Positions 31,011 through 41,998 of a stretch of DNA of 64,000 nucleotides are shown one piece after another (the first letter of the stretch is position 1; the number at the start of each line of letters is the position of its first letter). The notes beneath the pieces were generated by a model, which saw only the letters and a list, made by a program, of their open reading frames with translations, did not search any database and was not told the DNA's origin. The stretch is taken from NCBI GenBank assembly GCA_001939145.1, contig LSRX01001157.1, positions 23,631 through 87,630 on the forward strand, given 5' to 3'. The DNA is from Symbiodinium microadriaticum (lineage: Eukaryota; Sar; Dinophyceae; Suessiales; Symbiodiniaceae). A program made the position numbers and the translations under genes.

Positions 31011-31469
31011 CTATGCAGATACATGCGCTTTGACCGACACTGTGAGGGACACAGTGACCAGTGACCAGCCTTGATCAGTACCGAGCCGTGCAGACTTGCC
31101 TTGCATCGCTTCTCTGTGCCTGCTTCACAGCTCCGCAGCCTCCTGAGAGGCCAGATGTTGCTGGGATGTGGTTGCCATGTCCTTCAGCACGCATCCTTCG
31201 GTGAATGCTTGTACAGCGTACCCGCATAGCTGGATTCACAAGACGTGGACGCCATATTTTTCAATTTTGACGACTGTCTTTTTCACATCTTCTCTCTCGG
31301 TGTGTGTTGTTCTAGGCCTTTCGAGGTAAGTCTCTTGCTTGCTGGGTGATTCAGAATCCCCGGATTGCTTCACCTTGCTCCCTTGTTGGAGCCGTCTGTA
31401 GATGCAGATGTAGCGTACGCTGGTTAGCTGCAGGATCGCAAGAGCTGACTGCGTGTGGAATGGAAAAAA
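31011..31469 (+). other. 3' non-coding part of the insertion
   Basis: No coding frame of note. It ends in a short A-rich run immediately before the target-site duplication. Confidence 0.6.
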
Positions 31470-31484
31470 TCATCTTTTTCACCA
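31470..31484. repeat. 15-bp target-site duplication, right copy
   Basis: TCATCTTTTTCACCA, identical to 29328-29342. Joining the flanks and dropping one copy keeps an open - strand frame across the site (GVNRDNGEKDEEQPL). Confidence 0.9.
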
Positions 31485-31990
31485 TTATCACGATTAACAC
31501 CGAATGTTTTAACAACTGAATCTTCACTTCTATCGTCGTCCTCTAGCTCAGCACTTAAATTTACAAATTCAACTTCAAGATCTAATGATCATTTCATGCT
31601 TTTGTGTTTGTCTAAATATGCTCTCAATCTTGGCTTTTGGTAAAATAACGTGTGATAAACCTGCACAACCCATTGATTGAATGTTGGTTATTGCATATGT
31701 GTTTGCATAATTTTTTGGTTTTGTAAATTCATTGCCTGTTCCAAACGTGATAACGCGTAACGTTTTAATGCCGTCATACCACAATGCCTTTACTTGCTTT
31801 GTCTGATATTTCAAACTGTTTAAAATTTGGTGTTTTGCTTATGTGTTCCAATTTGTTTTTAACATTTCCTTGTATTGGCTTTTCTTTGTTGTATATGTAT
31901 TCGGTGTCCTCAACTATAACCTTTTTTAATTCTTTACATTTTGTAGTCTTCTTAATCTGAATTGAACGTGCAACGCTTTACCGACTGTAA
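31485..31990 (-). pseudogene. AT-rich element coding remnant upstream of the polymerase pieces
   Basis: - strand frames read, from high to low coordinates, as RSIQIKKTTKCKELKKVIVE then EDTEYIYNKEKP. A 79-codon frame at 31,814-31,575 (KALWYDGIKTLRVITFGTGN, then EFTKPKNYANTYAITNIQ) follows, and then FVNLSAELEDDDRSEDSVVK, which runs into the insertion site. The pieces are Lys/Asn-rich and protein-like, and they point in the same direction as the polymerase. They may be its N-terminal extension or a separate upstream gene. No motif is recognised. Confidence 0.4.
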
Positions 31991-32780
31991 AGCTCCCTGC
32001 TCCACACAGGGGTAAAGGCGCCAAGCCTTTCAGTGCAGGTGGGGTCTGGGGTGGGCTGGGCTGGGCTGGCTGCTTGGGTGTCTTTTTGGGTCACTTTTCG
32101 GCTTAATTTTGGCTCAGTTTTTGGGTCACCTTTTAAAAGTATGATCTGATTGTTTTTCCATCGTTTATTTTCAATATCTGGGTCAATTTTAGCTCACTTT
32201 TCGGGACAGGTTTTGCGGTATTTTTGGAATTTCTTTAGGTAGTGTTTTTCAGTTTCCTTCCTTTTGTAATTCAAATTTGAGATTTTTTTGTATTTTTTTT
32301 AATTTTTGGTTCAATTTTGGTGCGTTTTTTGTTTTGTTTTCATTTTTTCGTTCTTTGGTATTTTTTGTATTTTTCTAATTGTCCTTCATGTCTTAATCAA
32401 AATCTGGGACAGTTTCTTTGTATTTTGTCAATCACTTTGTGGGACATTTTTGTTTATATTGTGTTTGCAAATTCATGGTTTGTATATTTTTTATTGCTTG
32501 ATTGATTGATTTGTTTATGTTTTCTAATGTTTGTTGGTCTTAGTGTATTTTCATATTGCTTTTATCTATGTTGATCCCATTACTTAGTTTAATCTTTTCA
32601 GTTCTTTTAGTATTGTATACGTACTCATTGTTAATTTTTGATTTAAGGCACAAAAACCCCAACCGACAATTACAATGAATTATGCGAACTTTTAACTGTA
32701 ATGCTTGGTAAAACGTATCAACCGACGCAATATGAAAACCACACAAAAATGAAAGCTGTTGCTGAAATAATTACCTAACA
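31991..32780. other. T-rich tract with TTTGGGTCA/TTTTGGCTCA variants, and a short - strand frame
   Basis: A short G-rich patch (GGGCTGGGCTGGGCTGG) near 32,055 is followed by T-rich sequence with repeated TTTTGGGTCACTTTT and AATTTTGGCTCA-type words to about 32,240, then poly-T-rich DNA. A 68-codon - strand frame lies at 32,540-32,746. No gene is assigned. Confidence 0.4.
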
Positions 32781-32880
32781 TGTATTTTTATATTATATAC
32801 GGTTATATACAAACGGTTGAGGCGTCCATAACCATAGAACCGGTATATAAAAAGTCAATGAAGCAGCAATAATAACTATA

Positions 32881-33165
32881 CGAATAAGGTAATTTTTATA
32901 AGTTTAGGAAATGAATAAGTTAAATCAAATCATGGCGAAAGTTTTCAATTTCATAAAAACTTAAAATCTGTGTTTTCAAATGAATACGGTAATTTTACAT
33001 AAAAAGCAAAATTTTCAATAGAATGCTGGTACAATCTTGATTTGACCTTAGAATGAAAATGAATACGGTAATTGAAAATGAGCAATCTGGATTTTTGAGA
33101 ACAATGAATAAGGAAATTTATGAAAACAATGTAACTAATGAAAATTGAATTCGGTGTAGAATTGA
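32881..33165. repeat. dispersed GAATA(A/C)GGTAATT motif
   Basis: Copies near 32882, 32983 and 33061, with weaker versions at 33106 and 33147, all on the + strand at intervals of about 101, 78, 45 and 41 bases. They lie at the right edge of the AT-rich block. Confidence 0.55.
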
Positions 33166-33170
33166 TGTTA

Positions 33171-33960
33171 CAAAGTTTGGGCGGTGGGCGGTGGGGTTTG
33201 ACCCGTGAACCGGCCTCTATTACCTATTTTTTGGGTGGGCAAAGTCGTGGGCGGTCTGGGTTGTGGTTGGCGGTGTGAGTTTTGTGTAGCGGCCGCGTGT
33301 GTCTTGGTACACGGTGTGGGTTTTGTTGCCACTAAAAGCAAACGAAAACCCGCGACAGCAGACATGCTCACGGAGGGCCGCAGTACAGAAAGTCGGCGGG
33401 GCTCAGAGGGCTGGTTATGTCCGCTGGTAACCCTAACTTTCTCTAGGTGCTAACGTGACAACCAAGATATCAGAACACAACTTCTGCGCGCCGCCCAGCG
33501 GGGTCGGCGGATTATTTTAGGCTTATTGCCAGCATTTAGTGTAACTTCTATTGCCATCCGGATCCGCAGCCCCCACACCCCCTGCACCCTCCGCACCCTC
33601 CACACGCTCCTCGCACCCCCGCACCCCCTGCGCCCTCAGACAAACAAAGGAAAGAAACAAAAACACATCCCGAAAAACATCAAGAAATACTCAGATCATT
33701 TTGGATCCCTTCCCAATTTCCAGGGTGTGGCTGTGGTTGGACCGCAGAAAACGGGGTTCCGGCATGTTGCAGCTTCGATCGAGTGTAACTACGAAGTTGT
33801 TGGCTTCTTGTAGCACCTGGCCTGGCAAGAATCTGGAGAGGCACTGGACTGTGCTTGCTCGTGCTAACTGAATCCTTGACTACGCCAGGGCTTTGGTCTT
33901 TGAGCCAGGGTGCCCGTCAGGGGTAACCGAATCAGTGATAACGTTAAAAGCAGGATTAGA
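33171..33960. other. no gene seen
   Basis: GC-rich host-like sequence with a C-rich CACCCCCxGCACCCTCCGC-type tract near 33,565-33,630. Only short frames without recognisable content. Confidence 0.55.
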
Positions 33961-33990
33961 TTGACTAATGTTTTGCCGGTGAGTTAGCAG

Positions 33991-33991
<1 letters not shown>

Positions 33992-34042
<51 letters not shown>

Positions 34043-35219
34043 TCCGGCAACAAGTAGCAGCAGTAGTAGTAGGCGTGGTAGTGGTAGTGGTAGTGGTAGT
34101 GGTAGTGGTAGTGGTAGTGGTAGTGGTAGTGGTACTGGTACTGGTACTGGTACTGGTAGTGGTAGTGGTAGTGGTAGTGGTAGTGGTACTGGTACTGGTA
34201 CTGGTAGTGGTAGTGGTACTGGGAGTGGGAGTGGGAGTGGGGGTGGGAGTGGGAGTGGGAGTGGGAGTGGGAGTGGTAGTGGGAGTGGGAGTGGGAGTGG
34301 GAGTGGGAGTGGNNNNNNNNNNNNNNNNNNNNNNNNNNNNNNNNNNNNNNNNNNNNNNNNNNNNNNNNNNNNNNNNNNNNNNNNNNNNNNNNNNNNNNNN
34401 NNNNNNNNNNNNNNNNNNNNNNNNNNNNNNNNNNNNNNNNNNNNNNNNNNNNNNNNNNNNNNNNNNNNNNNNNNNNNNNNNNNNNNNNNNNNNNNNNNNN
34501 NNNNNNNNNNNNNNNNNNNNNNNNNNNNNNNNNNNNNNNNNNNNNNNNNNNNNNNNNNNNNNNNNNNNNNNNNNNNNNNNNNNNNNNNNNNNNNNNNNNN
34601 NNNNNNNNNNNNNNNNNNNNNNNNNNNNNNNNNNNNNNNNNNNNNNNNNNNNNNNNNNNNNNNNNNNNNNNNNNNNNNNNNNNNNNNNNNNNNNNNNNNN
34701 NNNNNNNNNNNNNNNNNNNNNNNNNNNNNNNNNNNNNNNNNNNNNNNNNNNNNNNNNNNNNNNNNNNNNNNNNNNNNNNNNNNNNNNNNNNNNNNNNNNN
34801 NNNNNNNNNNNNNNNNNNNNNNNNNNNNNNNNNNNNNNNNNNNNNNNNNNNNNNNNNNNNNNNNNNNNNNNNNNNNNNNNNNNNNNNNNNNNNNNNNNNN
34901 NNNNNNNNNNNNNNNNNNNNNNNNNNNNNNNNNNNNNNNNNNNNNNNNNNNNNNNNNNNNNNNNNNNNNNNNNNNNNNNNNNNNNNNNNNNNNNNNNNNN
35001 NNNNNNNNNNNNNNNNNNNNNNNNNNNNNNNNNNNNNNNNNNNNNNNNNNNNNNNNNNNNNNNNNNNNNNNNNNNNNNNNNNNNNNNNNNNNNNNNNNNN
35101 NNNNNNNNNNNNNNNNNNNNNNNNNNNNNNNNNNNNNNNNNNNNNNNNNNNNNNNNNNNNNNNNNNNNNNNNNNNNNNNNNNNNNNNNNNNNNNNNNNNN
35201 NNNNNNNNNNNNNNNNNNN

Positions 35220-35305
<86 letters not shown>

Positions 35306-35560
35306 CATAATAGTGGGAGTAGGAGAAGGAGAAGGGGTGGGAGTCGGAGTCGGAGTAGGCGGGTCGGCGAGTAGGCGAGTAGGCGAGTAGGCGAGTAGGT
35401 GAGTGGGTGAGTAGGAGAGTAGGAGAGTAGGAGAGTAGGGGAGTAGGAGTAGGAGGAGGAGGAGGAGGAGGAGGACGAGGAGGAGGAGGAGGAGCAGCAG
35501 CAGGAGGAGGAGTAGTAGTAGTCGTCGTCGTAGTCGTAGTCGTAGTAGGTGTAGTACCAG
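33992..35560. repeat. compound microsatellite: CAG, TAGTGG/TACTGG, AGT and GAGTAG units, with an assembly gap
   Basis: About 16 CAG units (33992-34040) are followed by GGTAGT/GGTACT and GGGAGT hexamers to 34312, a gap of undetermined bases 34313-35219, AGT trimers 35220-35305 and AGG/GAGTAGGC-type units to about 35,560. Long open frames crossing it are composition artefacts. Confidence 0.95.
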
Positions 35561-36488
35561 TAGCAGTGGCTGGACGGATGCAGACCTCCAAACCAGCGTC
35601 CGCGTGCGCCCCGCGCCAGACGGCGTGAAATTTCTTGCAGACGCAGTTCACTGGTACCAGGGTATCGTGTTCGGAAGGTGAAACCAAACAAGGTCTACAG
35701 CCGAAAAGGGGCACTTCCGAGCAAGGCCACAGCCTCCATTGCAATTTCCATCCTCCACAACCCGCAACCCTGACATCTGTGAGGCTGGAGACCTGAAGCG
35801 GTCGAAGACGTTGGCAATAATTTATTTAGGCCAGTAGCGTACGCCGCTTTTTGGCTGCTGCGGGGGAAAAGGGTGGGAGGGGGGTGGCGGGGGGACTACA
35901 AGTCCTGTATTTCCTAGCACAGCAGCAACGATCTCATTTGCCAGGCTTTCCTCTGCCTCTTAAAGAAGCCGCTCCTCTTCCTAACAAGACAGTTACCCTG
36001 TCTTTTCAGAAGAAATAAGACCCGAGGCAACCGTTACTTCGAGCACCGCCGCCCGGACCTTGGACTTGTGGCTTCGTTGTCTGGCTTAGCTCTGTACAGA
36101 AAGGATTTGCCAGCTGCAGTGTGGTTGATGAACGGCTCATATCCCTCCCCCAGCTGCCCTCGACGGCATGAGATTCTTGCAGACTGCTGGCACTGGTGTT
36201 CAGCGTAATTTTTGAAGGCTAGAACTTGTCCTGAGCACGTGAGAGCGGGGCCTCAATAGGGGCACGCAGGAAAGCGGGACTGCACGTGTCCTATACTAAG
36301 AGCTTCCGCAACCCACGGTATGCTGCCGCTGCCATGTGGCGCATTCAATGGACCCTGCGGACCCTGCAGACTTGAAAAGTGCCTATTATGCTTAATATAA
36401 GTTTTAGAGATGGAGCCTTCCTCACACTCTTGATAGGCTCAGAACTAATTGGCAGGAATGCGAAATTGGTTTCGAGGACTGGGTCGCG
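35561..36488. other. no gene seen
   Basis: Short frames only. Some of the 36,010-36,230 and 36,440-36,560 sequence may be 5' debris of the reverse-transcriptase element that follows, but the frames are broken. Confidence 0.45.
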
Positions 36489-36634
36489 CTAGTAGAAAGG
36501 CGAGACCAGATTGACCTCGCGGCTTCCTTTGCCCTTCACCAAAGCGCCGCAAACAAGAAACTGGCGAGGAACCATGAGGAAGCCAAGTACCAGGATCAAG
36601 AATGGGCAGGTTAGGGGCATGAGACCCCTATTTC

Positions 36635-37230
36635 GTGCGATCAATCCGCCTGAGACGATGGTCACCCGACCGCACACTGAGCTGCAAGCTGGAGCTAAAC
36701 TCCTGGCTAGATTCAAACAGTGGAGCCCTGTTTGGCAAGGCAGCCCCGCAATGCGGGGCTGGTGCTCGTTCGCTCCCGCTCCTCTCGGGGGACAAGCTAT
36801 CTCTGATGTCGACCCTCCACAAGGCTCTGACCAGGCTGCGCTGGCAATTCGTTGAAAAATGGCTGGTGTCGGTCCGGGGGCAGCTTTGGTACGACGCTGC
36901 TTTTCCGGGTTTTGTGACACTTGACGTGAGTCTGAAACGGATGATGCAGTTTGAGAAAGCCAGGTACCAAGGCAAGCACCGTATCACGCTTTTCGTGGAC
37001 TTGTCCACGTTTTACGAGAGCATTGCTCATGATCGTCTGGTTCAGGATGCGGAAAGGATGGGTTTCCTCGCCTCAATCCTACTGTGGGTCCTTCACGCTT
37101 ACAAAGGCCCCAGGATCCTCTCCTGCCCTAGATTGTGTGTCCGGTTTTGCCAACACTGGTGCGCTGTCAGCAAAGTGCTGGCTGGCGTACCTCAAGGCCC
37201 TCGGTCAACGAGCGCGGCTCCTGCTCTCGG
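36635..37230 (+). pseudogene. LINE-like reverse transcriptase fragment
   Basis: The frame contains LWYDAAFPGFVTLDVSLKRM (about 36,886-36,945), then HRITLFVDLSTFYESIAHDR (about 36,979-37,036), then LHAYKGPRIL and VLAGVPQGP (about 37,178-37,203). These are the early palm motifs of non-LTR reverse transcriptases: the first catalytic Asp in F-V-D-L-x-x-F-Y, and the P-Q-G block. The second catalytic motif (F/Y-x-D-D) is not found, because after 37,203 the reading frame leaves reverse-transcriptase similarity. The copy is truncated or recombined. Confidence 0.6.
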
Positions 37231-37848
37231 CGGAGGATACACCATTACCCCTTCTGCAAGAAGAAGCACGGAACTTCAAAGGAGGGGGTGGTGCAAAAGG
37301 AGCGACGCTCAGCCAAGAAATCACCGGACGAGGGCCCCAACAAAGTGGACCAACTTCGGCAGATGGTCTTGGACGGCACCAATGGCCATCAATGGAAAAG
37401 GACCCGAGAGACTGGCAACAACAAGGCCATTTCCTGCAAGACTTGCAACCTTGCTAGGCCGGGAAGGACTGTGCAAAAAGCCCCTGGGGTTAAGCAGAGA
37501 CTTGCCCTTGGCCAGAGAGAGAAGGTTGCGCGGCGGGGCTTGCACCGCAAGCTTACTCGCGTCAATTCTCTTCTGTGCGCGGGCCTGGCTCTTGGGGATG
37601 TTGATGCAGGTATTGTGGATCAGCTGGGTGATCTTGGAGGCCCCCACCTTCATGTCAGACCAGCGTTTCTCACATGTCCACCTATCACCAACATTCTGCA
37701 TCACGTGGGAAGGGTGGATGCCCCGCATTCCCCCGGTGGTTCAGCAGGAATACAAGAGTGGTTGGCAATCCTAGAGAACCTCCAAGAAAACACAGATTTG
37801 GGGCAGGGTAGGCACTTCAACAGAAAGGACTGGGCCTGCCCCTCCTGA
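37135..37848 (+). pseudogene. retroelement-associated basic segment with Cys pairs
   Basis: Another + strand frame takes over after the reverse-transcriptase piece. It has a Cys-containing start (SCSRRRIHHYPFCKKKHGTS), a stretch VLDGTNGHQWKRTRETGNNK with SCKTC, and a Leu-rich tail. The G-T-N-G-H-Q-W plus C-x-x-C combination is one I associate with dinoflagellate mobile-element polyproteins (zinc-ribbon-like). No function is proven. The frame may continue as debris to about 38,310. Confidence 0.35.
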
Positions 37849-38309
37849 TGAGGTGGAGCCCCCCGTTGCCAGGTCCCAGTCTCCGCCGTCGAGGTTTCCA
37901 CTCCAAGAGGCGAAGTTAGTCCCCGCTCCCAGAAAGGAAAGGGAAAGGGGAAAAGTCAGGAGGTCAAAGGGAAGGGAAAACGCTCCCTTTAGTTCCCTTG
38001 CAGGGACCGATCCGCGGATTCTTGCCAGACAGCGATCCGCAGCAGGCGCAGACCTAGCTCCGAAAGCAGTCCGGATAAGAGGCGGAAGAAGCCGATCAGC
38101 CGCTGGCAGCGGGGAAGCAGCCCCGGAGTTTGAGACTGATCGCTCGGACGGCACGCTCTCAGTTAAGGTCCAAGAGGAGGCGGTGCCCACTTCTCTCCTA
38201 ATGGGCCACAGGCGGGTGATTCCCAGGAGTCAGGATGATGTCCGCATCATCGAGGTGCCGCATCCTTCCAACGCCACTCAACCCAAAACCCCGCCATGCA
38301 GAGCCTGAT

Positions 38310-39100
38310 GGCAGTGAATCAGGAAACGGATGAGGGCACCTCTACGAACATTGTGGCGTCGGCCCAGGCAAACCGCAAGTCGCCCTGTTTTCCGTTCCAC
38401 TTCCTGCCTGCCTCAGTTTGGCTCTTGAAAAGCCCTAGTCCGACTCAGTCGCATGCTACCGCACGGAGCCAACAATAGGGTCACGTAGCTCCACAGGGAC
38501 CCTATCGGCGTAGAGGTTGTTTTGAAAATGGGCATGCATGGGGAGGAGGTTCACCTCTCCCGAGTGTACAGTGATGTTGCTGCGGCAACAATCTGGCACG
38601 GCTCCCTCAAGGTGAGGTGGGTCTCGGGGTTCCGTTGGAGAGCAGAAAGCTCCATCCCCACGATTATCCAAGAGAGGGTCTTCTTAGCTGAAGAGTTTTT
38701 GAAGGCCCAAACTCCCGAGGAGCGTTTCAATTTCTCTGCTACCTGGCAGTAATTTTGAATACGATCGCCACAACCGGCTGCCTCCCTGGTCTCTCCAATG
38801 TGGGAGTGACCAGTCTTATCCTCCCGGCTCCCCGTGCGGTCCTGTTTGACTTGGGTTCCTGGCGCTTCCAGCCAGAAGGCAAAAAACCCATCCGCCGATT
38901 TACAGGCTTCATGCGGATGTTCGAGATTTAGGCTCCTGCGAGGGCCAATTGGATTAGGGACGCCATCGCCCGAGGAGTGGTGAACCACCTCCTGCAAGTC
39001 AGCAAACAAATTCAAGATGGGCCCACGACCCACAAGGAAGCCCTAGCTGGAGCCTGGGGCATAGCTTGGCATTTGCACAGATGCTAGGGCTTGCAAGAGG
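38310..39100. other. no assignable gene
   Basis: Short frames. 38,522-38,752 (+) is open but not recognisable. Confidence 0.45.
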
Positions 39101-39109
39101 TGTCTTGCT

Positions 39110-39463
39110 CCCCCAGAGACAAAGGAAAAAGGACTGCAAAGCAAGGACAACTTTGTCCGAGGACAGTTCAAGGACCGCCCGGACGACGCAGACTACTACG
39201 CGGTCTACCCGTTCGACAAGGAAGACTACCAGTGGAAGCGGAACTCAAGGAACTTGCGCTGGTACTTCTACAGCAAGGACGACAAGAAATGGTTTCGCCA
39301 ATCAGGACGTGACACGAAAGGGAAACAGACATGCCTGAACCAGGAAAAGAAGTTCTTGGAGAAGAAAGGCAAAGGAAAGAAAGGTAAAGAAAAAGGAAAG
39401 GAAGGAAAAGGTGAAGGAAGCGAAGAGCATCCAGCAAGCAGCAGCGACGCAAACTTGCAATGA
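39110..39463 (+). CDS. partial hypothetical protein with Lys/Glu-rich tail
   Basis: The frame DDADYYAVYPFDKEDYQWKR, then NLRWYFYSKDDKKWFRQSG, then a Lys/Gly/Glu-rich tail (KKGKGKKGKEKGKEGKGEG) to TGA. The aromatic-rich first half looks folded and the tail disordered. The 5' limit is unclear: the frame opens near 39,110 without an ATG. Its family is unknown; it could be a retroelement nucleic-acid-binding protein. Confidence 0.4.
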   Translation, partial: PPETKEKGLQSKDNFVRGQFKDRPDDADYYAVYPFDKEDYQWKRNSRNLRWYFYSKDDKKWFRQSGRDTKGKQTCLNQEKKFLEKKGKGKKGKEKGKEGKGEGSEEHPASSSDANLQ

Positions 39464-40097
39464 GCAAGCCGCAGCAGAAGAGCAAAAGTGAGGAAAGGAT
39501 CAAAGGCCAAAGAGAAGCAAAGGTCAAAGGAAAGAAGAAAAGGAAGCAAAGAAGTGAGGCCTCAAACCCAAAGGAAGAGTGAGCCTGCAGCCCTTTTTCA
39601 AAGCAGCAGGACTGGTCCGAACCTTCTTTAGGAACTGCTTTGTTTTGCATGGCAAAGGACGACGATCCAAGAAACCTCACAATAGTTTTCTGAAGGAGCT
39701 GTTTTCTTGTTTTGTACAGGCACAGCAACCTTGGACTGGATTGCGAGTGGACGTTACAGTCTGCGTCCAGAACAGGAAAATAGTGTTTGTGCAATTTGTT
39801 TTTCAACGGAAAGGAGTGTCGACTGTCGAAGCCAGCTCTAACTGGAACAGTCGTTCCCTACTTTCGAAGGCGGGGTGTTAAACATTACCGCAGTGTAGGG
39901 ACTACGTACGGAGTGCGTAGGAAAATGTACAGGAACTGTTTGAGCCGACCGCCAACCTTAGGCTCAAGGGCCAAGATACAGCCAACGCGCCACGAGGAAA
40001 AGTGTGGAGCGACTCGTGCGTGTAGGAACCCTTAGTGAACCCCGTTCTTTAACAGATGGCAGGAATTGGGAATTGGCTTTTGTAGCAGTTTGTCCAC
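39464..40097. other. no gene seen
   Basis: Purine-rich AAGGAAAAG-type sequence to about 39,560, then unremarkable sequence. Confidence 0.5.
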
Positions 40098-41998
40098 ATG
40101 GTGTAAGGTAAGGCTAGTTCTGCTGTAAGCCAATGGCAGGAAACAAATCTAGCAGCTAAGAGGGTTTTAAAAACATGTTGATTGCAGAGCTGGTCCCCCT
40201 GGCCGCAGACGGGTACCGCGACGTCGACAAGCCAGGCGGCAGGGGTTGTTGTGGGTTGTAAGAGGACACATGTGGAGCCGGGCGATTTGTTTCTCATATC
40301 GTCAGGTGTCACACATCGTTGTTTGCTGTGCCAAGGTAGGCTGCGCAGTGTAGGCCAACAGTTGCACAACATAGAGACGTAGACTGACGGCAACATGAAA
40401 GATGAGAGACTGGCCATTCTGGCAGACAACTACTGTGACTACAACGAGATCCAGCGTGACACAGGCGCGGCCTCCTGTGGTCAGAACGGTGCGTTGGCAA
40501 AATGTCCAACATGTGCACATTGAAACGATGCCCTCAAGTAGCATGGTGTAAGGCAGGGCTAGTTCTGCGCCATAAGCCAATGGCAGAAAACAGAACTCTG
40601 AACAAATCTAGCAACTAAGAGGGTTTGAAAACATGTTGATTGCATAGCTGGTTCCCCTGGCCGCAGACGGGTGCTGCGACGTCGACAAGCCAGGCGGCAG
40701 GGGTTGTTGTGGGTTGTTGGACGACACATGTGGAGCCGGGCGATTTGTTCCTCACATCGTCAGGCATCACGTATCGTTTTTTGCTGTGCCAAGGTAGGCT
40801 GTGCGGTATAGGTCAGCAATTGCACAACATAGAGACGTAGACTGACGGCAACACGAAAGATGAGAGACTGGACATTCTGGCAGACAACTACTGTGACCAC
40901 AAGGAGATCCAGCGTGACACAGGCGCGGCCTCCTTTGGGCAGATGCCCTCAAGTACCCCTCAAGTAGCATGGTGTAAGGCAGGGCTAGTTCTGCTCCTTA
41001 AGCCAATGGCACCAAGCAAATTTTGCAACTCTGAACAAATCTAGCATCTAAGAGGATTTCAAAAACATGTTGATTGCAGAGCTGGTCCCCCTGGCCGCAG
41101 ACGGGTATCGCGACGTCGACAAGCCAGGCGGCAGGGGTTGTTGTGGGTTGTGAGAGGACACATGTGGAGCCGGGCGATTTGTTCCTCATATCGTCAGGTG
41201 TCACACATCGTTGTTTGCTGTGCCAAGGTAGGCTGTGCGGTATAGGCCATCAATTGCACAACATAGAGATAGAGACTGACGGCAACACGAAAGACGAGAG
41301 ACTGGCAATTCTGGCAGACAACTACTGTGACTACAACGAGATCCAGCGTGACACAGGCGCGGCCTCCTTTGGGCAGATGTCCTCAAGTAGCATGGTGTAA
41401 GGCAGGGCTAGTTCTGCGCCTTAAGCCACTGGCAGGAAACACATCTTGCAACTCTGAACAAATCTAGCAACTAAGAGGGTTTGAAAACATGTTGATTGCA
41501 GAGCTGGTCCCCCTGGCCGCAGACGGGTATCGCGACGTCGACAAGCCAGGCGGCAGGGGTTGTTGTGGGTTGTGAGAGGACACATGTGGAGCCGGGCGAT
41601 TTGTTCCTCATATCGTCAGGTGTCACACATCGTTGTTTGCTGTGCCAAGGTAGGCTGTGCGGTATAGGCCATCAATTGCACAACATAGAGATAGAGACTG
41701 ACGGCAACACGAAAGACGAGAGACTGGCAATTCTGGCAGACAACTACTGTGACTACAACGAGATCCAGCGTGACACAGGCGCGGCCTCCTTTGGGCAGAT
41801 GTCCTCAAGTAGCATGGTGTAAGGCAGGGCTAGTTCTGCGCCTCAAGCCACTGGCAGGAAACACATCTTGCAACTCTGAACAAATCTAGCAACTAAGAGG
41901 GTTTGAAAACATGTTGATTGCAGAGCTGGTCCCCCTGGCCGCAGACGGGTACTGCGACATCGACCAGCCAGGCGACAGGGGTTGTTGTGGGTTGCAGG
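40098..41998 (+). repeat. tandem array of about 4.3 units of 422-459 bp
   Basis: Units begin with (C)TAAGAGGGTTT...ACATGTTGATTGCAGAGCTGG at 40158, 40617, 41050, 41473 and 41895, giving intervals of 459, 433, 423 and 422. Units three and four are almost identical and encode the same 108-codon + strand frame (MQSWSPWPQTGIATSTSQAA...), so they are a recent duplication. The fifth unit is cut at about 41,998, where sequence leading into the duplicated membrane gene begins. The conserved frame could be coding, but all units share it by descent. Confidence 0.9.

Larger units (their letters stand above)
29343..31469 (+). mobile_element. 5'-truncated retroposed insertion carrying a retroelement-like ORF and a USP-like domain
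   Basis: A GC-rich segment of host-like composition inside the AT-rich block, bounded by perfect 15-bp direct repeats and ending in a short A run (GGAATGGAAAAAA) before the right repeat. These are marks of target-primed reverse transcription. The coding frame is already open at the left boundary, as expected for 5' truncation. It could be a truncated LINE-type element or a retroposed cellular mRNA. No reverse transcriptase lies inside. Confidence 0.75.
27540..33170. mobile_element. AT-rich block: integrated Polinton/virophage-like element, decayed
   Basis: Base composition drops abruptly to AT-rich at about 27,540, returns to host-like at 29,343-31,469, drops again and recovers near 33,170. 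The inner GC-rich part is a later insertion flanked by a 15-bp duplication, so the AT-rich parts were once contiguous. On the - strand they carry pieces of a family B DNA polymerase of the kind encoded by Polintons/Mavericks, virophages and polinton-like viruses. I could not find terminal inverted repeats, capsid, ATPase or integrase. A linear organellar plasmid origin is an alternative, as those carry related polymerases. The host is inferred to be a protist. Confidence 0.6.

Noticed and set aside
32085..32130. AATTTTGGCTCA words resembling the dinoflagellate spliced-leader end
   Set aside because: They are part of a T-rich local repeat with variants on either side, lack the preceding leader sequence and are not next to a coding start.
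27540..33170. AT-rich island as bacterial contamination
   Set aside because: Host-type GC-rich sequence lies on both sides, and a retroposon with target-site duplication sits inside, so the island is most simply an integrated piece. Assembly chimerism remains to be tested.
33880..35744. Very long open frames across the CAG/TAGTGG repeats and the gap on both strands
   Set aside because: They consist of dipeptide runs and undetermined bases; the openness comes from microsatellite composition, not coding.
40098..41998. Regularly spaced repeat considered as a CRISPR-like array
   Set aside because: Units of more than 400 bp with similarity throughout and no short repeat/unique spacer structure; an ordinary tandem duplication in a eukaryotic context.
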